10,803 nt of DNA, from NCBI GenBank assembly GCA_903930665.1, contig CAIYZI010000266.1:1-10803 (forward strand). The letters are read 5' to 3'. This document shows, piece after piece, positions 1-5,965 of this stretch. The DNA is from an uncultured beta proteobacterium (GTDB lineage: Bacteria > Pseudomonadota > Gammaproteobacteria > Burkholderiales > Burkholderiaceae). Position numbers and translations under genes: made by a program. Each line of letters starts with the position of its first letter. Position 1 is the stretch's first letter. The notes under the pieces are model-generated. The model searched no databases, was not told the DNA's origin, and worked only from the letters and a program-made list of their open reading frames with translations.

Positions 1-23
1 AAATAGGGTAAATTGCTCTAAAT

Positions 24-61
24 TCACACTTTTAGTGCAATATTTAGCACTAAATAAGTGC
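24..61. promoter_or_regulatory. Two tandem NtrC-like dyad sites upstream of the porin-glnK-amtB operon
   Basis: Two copies of the GCAC-N7-GTGC dyad expected for the nitrogen regulator NtrC lie here. The distal one (24-38) reads TCAC-N7-GTGC, one mismatch. The proximal one (47-61) reads GCAC-N7-GTGC, a perfect match to the core. Their centres are 23 bp apart, about two helical turns, which would put two dimers on the same face. The inner arms also form an 8-bp inverted repeat, TTTAGTGC at 31-38 and GCACTAAA at 47-54. The location 115-150 bp before the first gene of a glnK-amtB operon fits an enhancer. Against it, I find no GG-N10-GC sigma-54 promoter between here and the porin start, so the regulator is inferred, not shown. 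Confidence 0.5.
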
Positions 62-175
62 ATAGGCATTAATAAGGGGAATGGTTAGAAATCAAAAAGG
101 GCTCAAACATTCATCATCGACCCATGCAATAAAGCATTTAAACCATTTTTTATTACAACCAGTAAGGAGCATTTT

Positions 176-1015
176 ATGAAATCTTTTCAAAAGACAGCAA
201 TCTCTGCAGTTGCAGCAGGTTTGTTGGCAGTAGCTTCAATGTCAGCCTTTGCTGATGATGCGCCTGCAGCAGATGCCGCAGCAGCACCTGAAGTTAGCCC
301 TATTACCGCTAACGTTACTGTAACCAATAACTACATTTATCGTGGTTTGTCACAATCTGATTTCAAGCCAGCCATTCAAGGTGGCTTTGATTACGCTCAT
401 GAAAGCGGTTTCTACATTGGTAACTGGAACTCATCAATTAGCTGGGTTTCTGATGCAAATCTTGCTAAGAGTGCACCAATCGAAATGGACTTCTACGGTG
501 GTTTTAAGAAGGAATTGATTGCCGAAGGTTTTGCTTCTGACGTTGGTGTTTTGCAATACTACTATCCAACCTCACAAATTACTGGAACCAATCCAAATAC
601 AACTGAAATCTATGTAGCTCAAAATGCGACTTTCGGTCCCGTAACCGGATTTTTGAAGTTTTCCTATGCTTTGAGTAATACTTTTGCAGCTCCATCAAGC
701 ACTGGTTCTAACTACAGTGATTTGACCGCAAACTACGACACAGGTTTCTATGGTATTACTTTGAATGGCCACTTTGGTTATCAAAAGATTGCCGGTCAAT
801 ACATACAAGCTGGTCAAGCTTCAGCTAGCTATGCTGACTGGAAGTTGGGTTTAACTAAAGACTTTGGTGGTGGTTTATCTGCATCAGCAGCTTATGTAGG
901 TACCAATGTTAAAGAAGGTAGTGGTAATTATTCTGGTGTGTATGCTTATGCAACACCAACTGGCAGAAACATGGGCGGCCAAACAGGCGTAGTTTCTTTA
1001 ACTAAAACTTTTTAA
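176..1015 (+). CDS. TorF-family putative outer-membrane porin
   Basis: A 279-residue outer-membrane beta-barrel of the TorF/TIGR02001 porin family, whose substrates are mostly unknown. Residues 1-26 form a signal peptide with two lysines, a hydrophobic core and a Ser-Ala-Phe-Ala cleavage site before Asp27. An Ala/Pro-rich stretch (about 27-42) follows. The rest alternates polar and aromatic residues as in barrel strands and is rich in Tyr, Phe, Gly and Asn. It has no cysteine and ends in Lys-Thr-Phe; a terminal Phe is the usual recognition signal for the Bam insertion machinery. The start is set by AAGGAG at 164-169, six bases before the ATG. glnK begins 24 bases after the stop, so porin, glnK and amtB are very likely one transcript. 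I infer a role in passage of ammonium or small nitrogen compounds through the outer membrane; the sequence alone does not prove a substrate. Confidence 0.88.
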   Translation: MKSFQKTAISAVAAGLLAVASMSAFADDAPAADAAAAPEVSPITANVTVTNNYIYRGLSQSDFKPAIQGGFDYAHESGFYIGNWNSSISWVSDANLAKSAPIEMDFYGGFKKELIAEGFASDVGVLQYYYPTSQITGTNPNTTEIYVAQNATFGPVTGFLKFSYALSNTFAAPSSTGSNYSDLTANYDTGFYGITLNGHFGYQKIAGQYIQAGQASASYADWKLGLTKDFGGGLSASAAYVGTNVKEGSGNYSGVYAYATPTGRNMGGQTGVVSLTKTF

Positions 1016-1039
1016 TCATTTCCCTGAACGGAGAAAAGT

Positions 1040-1378
1040 ATGAAATTAATTACCGCAATCATCAAGCCCTTCAAGCTTGACGAAGTGCGCGAAGCTCTCT
1101 CAGAAGTGGGAGTTTCGGGCATCACCGTCACTGAAGTTAAAGGCTTTGGTCGTCAAAAAGGTCACACCGAGTTGTATCGCGGTGCTGAGTATGTTGTTGA
1201 TTTTTTACCCAAGGTAAAAATCGAAGCTGCTGTTGAGGATGGTATTTTGGAGCGTGCGATTGAAGCAATTGAAAAAGCCGCACGTACTGGCAAAATTGGC
1301 GATGGCAAGATTTTTGTCTCCCCAGTTGAGCACGTCATTCGTATCCGCACCGGTGAAACCGGCGCATCAGCACTTTAA
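1040..1378 (+). CDS. glnK: Nitrogen regulatory protein PII (GlnK/GlnB)
   Basis: A 112-residue PII protein, the family's normal length. PII trimers sense ATP/ADP and 2-oxoglutarate and carry glutamine status through uridylylation. The T-loop is intact (about 37-55), with the uridylylated tyrosine at Tyr51 in the Tyr-Arg-Gly-Ala-Glu-Tyr segment. The C-terminal nucleotide-binding signature Gly-Asp-Gly-Lys-Ile-Phe-Val is present near residues 86-92, followed by the conserved Arg-Ile-Arg-Thr-Gly-Glu. GGAGA at 1030-1034 sits five bases before the ATG. It lies directly upstream of amtB, the usual place for the GlnK paralogue that plugs the AmtB pore when nitrogen is plentiful. GlnK and GlnB are hard to separate by sequence, so the symbol rests mainly on the amtB linkage. 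Control by the NtrC-like sites upstream of the porin is an inference. Confidence 0.97.
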   Translation: MKLITAIIKPFKLDEVREALSEVGVSGITVTEVKGFGRQKGHTELYRGAEYVVDFLPKVKIEAAVEDGILERAIEAIEKAARTGKIGDGKIFVSPVEHVIRIRTGETGASAL

Positions 1379-1391
1379 AGAGAGGTTCAAA

Positions 1392-2870
1392 ATGTTAACT
1401 TGGATGAAAAAACTCCTAGCTGGAAGTGCGATGGCCTTGGCTATCGGTACAACCGGCGTTATGGTTACTTCACCAGCTTTTGCTGATGATGCTAAGCCAG
1501 CAGCTTCTGCTCCAGCAGCGGCTTCTGCAGCAGCCGCTGCACCTGCAGCTCCAGCTGCCGTGCCTAATAAAGGCGATACCGCTTGGATGTTGATTTCTAC
1601 AGCTTTAGTGCTGTTGATGACACTTCCTGGTTTGGCTTTGTTCTACGGTGGCTTGACACGTAGTAAGAATATTTTGTCTATTTGTATGCAGTGCTTCATG
1701 ATCTTTTCAGTAATTACCGTGTTATGGGCGCTTTATGGCTATAGCATCGCCTTTACTGAGGGTGGGGCATTCTTTGGCGGATTAGATCGACTCTTCTTGG
1801 GTGGAATGACTCCAGACTCAGTTGCAGCTACCTTTAGTAAGGGTGTTGTTATTCCTGAGTATGTGTTCATGGCTTTCCAAGCAGTATTCGCTACGATCAC
1901 TTGCTGCTTGATCATTGGTTCCTTTGCTGAGCGCGCTAAGTTCTCTGCAATCTTGGTATTCATGATCATTTGGTTCACATTCAGTTACTTGCCTATCGCT
2001 CACATGGTTTGGTTCTGGCCTGGTCCTGATGACATCAAAGATGCTGCTTCACTTGATGCAATGACAGCCCGCGCAGGTTGGTTGTTCCAAAAGGGTGTGC
2101 TTGACTTCGCTGGTGGTACCGTTGTTCATATCAACGCTGCTATTGCTGGTTTAGTAGGTTCATTCGTAATCGGTAAGCGTTTGGGTTACGGCAAAGAAGC
2201 AATGAAGCCACATAACATGGTTTATGTAATGACCGGTGCTGCTCTATTGTGGTTCGGTTGGTTTGGTTTCAATGCTGGTTCAGCACTCGAAGCAAACGGT
2301 AGCGCAGGCTTGGCATTCGTAAATACTTATTTAGCAACAGCTGCTGCAGTATTGAGCTGGTCGTTCGCTGAATGGGTTCACAAAGGTAAGCCATCCATGT
2401 TGGGCGGTGCATCTGGTTGCGTAGCTGGTTTGGTTGCTATTACTCCTGCTGCTGGTTTTGTTGGCCCAATGGGTGCATTGGCAATCGGAGCTGCTGCTGG
2501 CTTAGTTTGCTTGTGGGGTGTTACTGGCCTCAAGAAAATGTTGGGTTCAGACGACAGCTTGGACGTATTTGGTGTGCATGGCGTAGGTGGTATTTTGGGT
2601 GCATTGTTAACCGGCATTTTTGCTGACCCAGCTTTGGGCGGCACAGGTGTTTGGGACTATGTTGCTAACGCTGTTACTCCTGATTACTCTATCTCCAGCC
2701 AATTATGGATTCAGGCTCAAGGTGTGATCACTACTGTTATCTGGTCTGGCGTAGTTTCTTTCATTGCCTTCAAATTGATCGACATGGTTATTGGTTTACG
2801 TGTCAAAGAAGATGAAGAGCGCGAAGGTTTGGATATCAGTTCACATGGCGAGTCCGCTTACGAGTCTTAA
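1392..2870 (+). CDS. amtB: Ammonium transporter AmtB
   Basis: A 492-residue Amt/Mep/Rh-family ammonium channel of the inner membrane. An N-terminal signal peptide (cleavage after the Ala-Phe-Ala ending at residue 31) is followed by an Ala/Pro-rich segment to about residue 58, and then the eleven-helix Amt core. The pore signatures are present: the twin histidines at His246 (Val-Val-His-Ile-Asn) and His396 (Gly-Val-His-Gly-Val), the aspartate before the first of these (Asp238), and the gating phenylalanines in the helix around 162-166. A cytosolic acidic tail (about 470-492) is where GlnK contacts AmtB in the family. The frame stays open upstream to 1233, but that stretch is inside glnK in another frame. 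The ATG at 1392 is preceded by AGAGAGG at 1379-1385 and begins the signal peptide, so it is the true start. It lies 13 bases after glnK and is followed by a strong terminator. Confidence 0.97.
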   Translation: MLTWMKKLLAGSAMALAIGTTGVMVTSPAFADDAKPAASAPAAASAAAAAPAAPAAVPNKGDTAWMLISTALVLLMTLPGLALFYGGLTRSKNILSICMQCFMIFSVITVLWALYGYSIAFTEGGAFFGGLDRLFLGGMTPDSVAATFSKGVVIPEYVFMAFQAVFATITCCLIIGSFAERAKFSAILVFMIIWFTFSYLPIAHMVWFWPGPDDIKDAASLDAMTARAGWLFQKGVLDFAGGTVVHINAAIAGLVGSFVIGKRLGYGKEAMKPHNMVYVMTGAALLWFGWFGFNAGSALEANGSAGLAFVNTYLATAAAVLSWSFAEWVHKGKPSMLGGASGCVAGLVAITPAAGFVGPMGALAIGAAAGLVCLWGVTGLKKMLGSDDSLDVFGVHGVGGILGALLTGIFADPALGGTGVWDYVANAVTPDYSISSQLWIQAQGVITTVIWSGVVSFIAFKLIDMVIGLRVKEDEEREGLDISSHGESAYES

Positions 2871-2888
2871 TCGGTAGATTTACCCCTC

Positions 2889-2920
2889 ACCAGGCAACTT
2901 TGGTTAGTTGCCTGGTTTTT
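2889..2920 (+). terminator. Intrinsic terminator of the porin-glnK-amtB operon
   Basis: A perfect 10-bp inverted repeat pairs CCAGGCAACT (2890-2899) with AGTTGCCTGG (2906-2915) around a six-base loop. An A-T pair extends it at 2889/2916, and the right arm runs into five T residues (2916-2920). It begins 18 bases after the amtB stop codon. This is a textbook Rho-independent terminator. Confidence 0.93.
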
Positions 2921-2923
2921 AAG

Positions 2924-2955
2924 CGCGGGATTCTAGGATCCCGCGTCTTTCTTTT
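2924..2955 (+). terminator. Second hairpin with T-rich tail, probable tandem terminator
   Basis: CGCGGGAT (2924-2931) pairs perfectly with ATCCCGCG (2938-2945) around a six-base loop, followed by the T-rich TCTTTCTTTT (2946-2955). It starts eight bases after the first terminator's T-run and ends about 20 bases before gshA. A back-up terminator that insulates gshA from amtB read-through is the simplest reading. A protein-binding palindrome upstream of gshA is an alternative. Confidence 0.6.
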
Positions 2956-2964
2956 AAAAAATCT

Positions 2965-2970
2965 TACAAT
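2965..2970 (+). promoter_or_regulatory. Candidate -10 box of the gshA operon
   Basis: TACAAT at 2965-2970 differs from TATAAT by one base and is the best -10 candidate in the short stretch between the terminators and gshA. A start site seven bases downstream falls on 2977, the A of the gshA ATG. No good -35 element is visible; the matching position lies in the right arm of the second hairpin. The call is tentative. Confidence 0.4.
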
Positions 2971-2976
2971 GGTGAT

Positions 2977-4275
2977 ATGGTTCCACATCTCATCACTGCC
3001 CTTAGCGGTCCCTTGCTCGATCTCGAGTCCAAGGTATTAGAAGCAACCCCGACCATTGAGCGCTGGTTTAGGCTTGAATGGCAAGAACACACTCCGCCTT
3101 TTTATTGCTCGGTAGACTTACGCAATTCCGGATTTAAGTTAGCACCAGTAGATACCAATCTTTTCCCTGGCGGTTTTAATAACTTATCCCCCCAAATGCT
3201 GCCGCTTGCAGTCCAGGCTGCAATGGCCGCGATTGAGAAGATCTGCCCTGAGGCTAAAAACCTTCTCTTGATCCCGGAACGCCATACTCGAAATACTTTT
3301 TATTTGCAAAATATTGCACGTCTTTCGTCAATTTTGCGTCAAGCTGGTTTAAATGTTCGTCTAGGCACTTTGTCTGATGAAATTAAAAAGCCGACTTGGA
3401 TTGAGCTGCCAGACGGTAACCGTCTTTTGATGGAGCCTTTGTCGCGTACAGGACTTAAAAAACAGCGCTTGAGTCTCAAAGATTTTGACCCTTGCTCTAT
3501 TTTGTTAAATAACGATTTATCAGCAGGTATCCCTCCAATTTTGGAAAACTTGCATGAGCAATATCTTTTGCCGGGACTGCATGCTGGTTGGCATGTTCGT
3601 CGCAAGTCAGCACATTTTGCGGCTTATGATGATGTCGCAAAGAAGTTTGCTAAATTTATCAATATTGATCCATGGATGATTAATCCGTACTTCACGAGCT
3701 GCTCGAATGTCAATTTTCATGAGCGCAAAGGTGAGGATGAATTACAAACTGCGGTAGAGCAAGTGCTTAAGAAAACTGCAAAAAAATATCGTGAGTACGG
3801 TATTAAAGAAAAACCTTATGTAGTTGTTAAGGCTGATGCGGGTACCTATGGCATGGGCGTGATGGTGGTGAATGATCCAGCTCAGCTCAAAGGTTTAAAT
3901 CGCAAAGATCGCAATAAGATGAGTGTGGTCAAAGAGGGTTTAGAAGTCAGTGATGTGTTGATTCAGGAAGGTGTTTACACCTTTGAGAAGGTAAATGAGG
4001 CAGTAGCTGAGCCAGTGGTGTACATGATTGATCGTTATGTCATTGGAGGCTTTTATCGCGTTCACACTGACCGTGGACCAGATGAGAATTTGAATGCGCC
4101 TGGCATGCATTTTGTGCCTTTGGCATTTGAGCAAAATTCAATGCCAGATTTGGGTGCTAAGCCAGGTAGCGCGGCTCCAAATCGCTTTTATCTATATGGA
4201 GTTGTTGCTCGTTTAGCTTTGCTTGCAGCATCGCTTGAGCTTGAGCGTACAGATCCAAATGCAGAATCTGCATGA
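2977..4275 (+). CDS. gshA: Glutamate-cysteine ligase, betaproteobacterial/Acidithiobacillus type
   Basis: A 432-residue GshA of the family found in Acidithiobacillus and betaproteobacteria (TIGR02049/PF08886), unrelated in sequence to the E. coli-type enzyme. It joins glutamate and cysteine with ATP to give gamma-glutamylcysteine, the first step of glutathione synthesis, in the cytoplasm. Recognisable family segments are the N-terminal Val-Asp-Leu-Arg-Asn-Ser-Gly-Phe-Lys (about 46-54), Asn-Leu-Phe-Pro-Gly-Gly-Phe-Asn-Asn (61-69), and a glycine-rich ATP-site-like Lys-Ala-Asp-Ala-Gly-Thr-Tyr-Gly-Met-Gly (285-294). Length is in the family's range. No Shine-Dalgarno sequence stands at a normal distance from the ATG; only GGTG two bases before it, so translation may be leaderless. 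gshB follows after 31 bases, giving the pathway's two enzymes in order. Confidence 0.93.
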   Translation: MVPHLITALSGPLLDLESKVLEATPTIERWFRLEWQEHTPPFYCSVDLRNSGFKLAPVDTNLFPGGFNNLSPQMLPLAVQAAMAAIEKICPEAKNLLLIPERHTRNTFYLQNIARLSSILRQAGLNVRLGTLSDEIKKPTWIELPDGNRLLMEPLSRTGLKKQRLSLKDFDPCSILLNNDLSAGIPPILENLHEQYLLPGLHAGWHVRRKSAHFAAYDDVAKKFAKFINIDPWMINPYFTSCSNVNFHERKGEDELQTAVEQVLKKTAKKYREYGIKEKPYVVVKADAGTYGMGVMVVNDPAQLKGLNRKDRNKMSVVKEGLEVSDVLIQEGVYTFEKVNEAVAEPVVYMIDRYVIGGFYRVHTDRGPDENLNAPGMHFVPLAFEQNSMPDLGAKPGSAAPNRFYLYGVVARLALLAASLELERTDPNAESA

Positions 4276-4306
4276 ATCTGATGCTCGCTTCCCTAGGCTA
4301 ATAAAA

Positions 4307-5248
4307 ATGGATTTTTTGTTCATTGCCGACCCGCTTGAATCTTTTCAGGTTAAGAAAGATTCCACTCTAGCAATGATGCGTGTTGCACAGGAAGCTGGAC
4401 ACCGGTTGTGGTTTTGCCAGAGCAAAAATATTTTGTGGCGAGATAACTTAGTGGTGGCTGATTGTCAGGGTTTAGTGATTAAGCCATCAGGAACTTCTTG
4501 GTTTGAAGTGGGTGAAATTGAAGGCCGTTCACTGAATGCTTTTGCTGGGGTCATGATGCGAACTGATCCCCCATTTGATATTGAATATCTTAATACTACC
4601 TGGTTGCTTTCAGCCGCACTCAGGCAGGGTGCAAGAGTATTTAACAGTCCCGCGGCTATACGCGATCATTCTGAAAAGCTATCGATTACGGAGTTTCCTC
4701 AGCTTATTCCGCCAACAGTCGTTACGCGAGAGTTAAGTGCTATTGAGGCTTTTCATCATCAGTATCGCGATATTGTGATTAAGCCTCTTGATGGCATGGG
4801 CGGCATGGGAGTGTTTAGAGTCGGTGCCGATGGCTTAAATTTGGCCAGCATTGTAGAAACCTTGGGTGAGAATGGTGCAAGAACCTTAATGGCCCAACGC
4901 TTCTTGCCAGAGATTGCGCAGGGCGATAAGCGCGTGCTCATTATCGGTGGAGAAGTGGTGCCTTTTGCTTTGGCACGCATCCCCCAGGGAAGTGAAATTC
5001 GCGGTAATCTTGCTGCCGGTGGTAAAGGCGTTGCAATGCCTTTAACTGACAATGAAATGAAGGTTGCCCAAGAGTTGGCACCAATTTTGAATGAACGTGG
5101 TTTATTTTTAGTTGGACTAGACTTAATTGGTGGCTATGTCACCGAAATTAATGTCACCAGCCCCACCTGCTTTGTTGAGATTACAGAGCAAAGCGGTTTT
5201 GATGTTCCCCAATTTTGGTTAAAAGCTCTTGAAAAGGCATTGTCATAA
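4307..5248 (+). CDS. gshB: Glutathione synthase
   Basis: A 313-residue ATP-grasp enzyme that adds glycine to gamma-glutamylcysteine to complete glutathione. Length is typical of proteobacterial GshB. Visible signatures are Met-Arg-Thr-Asp-Pro-Pro-Phe-Asp (84-91), Asn-Ser-Pro (113-115) before the Arg-Asp-X-X-Glu-Lys motif, the ATP-grasp Lys-Pro-Leu-Asp-Gly-Met-Gly-Gly (159-166), Asp-Lys-Arg-Val (207-210), Arg-Gly-Asn-Leu-Ala-Ala-Gly-Gly (232-239), and the metal-binding Glu-Ile-Asn-Val-Thr-Ser-Pro-Thr (280-287). The frame extends upstream to 4223 inside gshA, but the protein family begins with Met-Asp-Phe-Leu-Phe-Ile-Ala-Asp-Pro, which fixes the start at 4307. The ribosome site is weak (AGG about ten bases before the ATG). 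Only two bases separate its stop from the EIIA gene, so translational coupling is likely. Confidence 0.97.
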   Translation: MDFLFIADPLESFQVKKDSTLAMMRVAQEAGHRLWFCQSKNILWRDNLVVADCQGLVIKPSGTSWFEVGEIEGRSLNAFAGVMMRTDPPFDIEYLNTTWLLSAALRQGARVFNSPAAIRDHSEKLSITEFPQLIPPTVVTRELSAIEAFHHQYRDIVIKPLDGMGGMGVFRVGADGLNLASIVETLGENGARTLMAQRFLPEIAQGDKRVLIIGGEVVPFALARIPQGSEIRGNLAAGGKGVAMPLTDNEMKVAQELAPILNERGLFLVGLDLIGGYVTEINVTSPTCFVEITEQSGFDVPQFWLKALEKALS

Positions 5249-5250
5249 AT

Positions 5251-5685
5251 ATGACAGGAATTGTTATCGTTGCTCACACTCCGATTGCTAGTGCCATGCT
5301 GAGTTTTGCAGAGCATACTTTCGGAGTCGTGCCAGAGCGCGTAAGAGCGGTCGATATACCCCCGCATGAGGATACGAAGGTCAGTTTTGATCGGGTGCTT
5401 GAAGCGGCCAATGGAGTAAGCACTGGTAATGGGGTATTGATTCTGACCGATGTCATGGGTGCTACTCCTGCAAATGTGGCCTCTAAACTAGAGTCTATGG
5501 GTGCAGCTGCAGGCTTATATTCTCCAGTGGTAGTTCTTGCTGGATTAAATTTGCCTATGCTGATGCGTTGCATATCTCATCGCGCTGAAAATCTTGAAGA
5601 ATTAGCATACAAAGCGCTTCAAGGTGGTCAAAATGGGATTTTGCGTTTAGGTTCCAAAGTACACCCAGAAAATATAGGGGGATAG
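5251..5685 (+). CDS. PTS EIIA component, mannose family
   Basis: A 144-residue free-standing EIIA domain of the mannose/fructose PTS family. It accepts phosphate from HPr on a histidine. The acceptor is His9 in Val-Ala-His-Thr (His10 in E. coli ManX), and Asp67 in Leu-Thr-Asp-Val-Met-Gly-Ala-Thr-Pro matches the aspartate that contacts it. The C-terminal Leu-Asn-Leu-Pro-Met-Leu segment (about 99-104) is also conserved. No EIIB, EIIC or EIID gene is next to it, unlike a sugar-transport operon. HPr and enzyme I follow after 8 and then 2 bases. In betaproteobacteria this three-gene set is usually regarded as a regulatory or incomplete PTS. What the phosphorylated EIIA acts on cannot be read from the sequence. 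Confidence 0.94.
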   Translation: MTGIVIVAHTPIASAMLSFAEHTFGVVPERVRAVDIPPHEDTKVSFDRVLEAANGVSTGNGVLILTDVMGATPANVASKLESMGAAAGLYSPVVVLAGLNLPMLMRCISHRAENLEELAYKALQGGQNGILRLGSKVHPENIGG

Positions 5686-5693
5686 ATTGCGTT

Positions 5694-5963
5694 ATGCCGG
5701 TAGCTGAAATTCAGATTATTAATAAATTGGGTTTACATGCACGCGCTTCAGCGAAATTTTCGCAACTGGCGGCTAAGTTTCCTTGTGAAATATTGTTGTC
5801 ACGTAATGGGCGTCAAATTAACGCTAAGAGCATTATGGGTGTGATGATGTTGGCTGCAGGTCTTGGTAGCACTGTGACTCTAGAGACTGTGGGTGAGAAG
5901 GCGGATGAGGCAATGCAAGCTTTAACGGAGTTGATCAATAACCGTTTTGGTGAGGGTGAATAG
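5694..5963 (+). CDS. ptsH: Phosphocarrier protein HPr
   Basis: An 89-residue HPr, the family's usual size. It carries phosphate from enzyme I to EIIA proteins. The active-site signature Gly-Leu-His-Ala-Arg-Ala-Ser is intact, with His15 as the phospho-acceptor and Arg17 beside it. Ser46 in Ala-Lys-Ser-Ile-Met-Gly lies at the regulatory serine position phosphorylated by HPr kinase in bacteria that have one. Whether this genome encodes an HPr kinase cannot be seen here, though many betaproteobacteria do. The gene sits between the EIIA and enzyme I genes in one frame-packed operon, with a GGGGG run 14-18 bases before the ATG as the only purine-rich ribosome site. Confidence 0.97.
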   Translation: MPVAEIQIINKLGLHARASAKFSQLAAKFPCEILLSRNGRQINAKSIMGVMMLAAGLGSTVTLETVGEKADEAMQALTELINNRFGEGE

Positions 5964-5965
5964 CG

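Noticed and set aside
62..175. Sigma-54 promoter between the NtrC-like sites and the porin
   Set aside because: No GC dinucleotide here has GG at the required distance, so I do not call one.
1233..1391. Upstream extension of the amtB frame by 53 codons
   Set aside because: It lies inside glnK in another frame, has no amtB family similarity, and would bury the signal peptide. A good ribosome site stands right before the ATG at 1392.
4223..4306. Upstream extension of the gshB frame by 28 codons
   Set aside because: It overlaps the end of gshA, and the GshB family starts at the Met-Asp-Phe-Leu-Phe segment at 4307.
4759..5052. 97-codon open frame on the minus strand inside gshB
   Set aside because: It is antisense to a well-conserved gene, with composition typical of a shadow frame and no recognisable motif.
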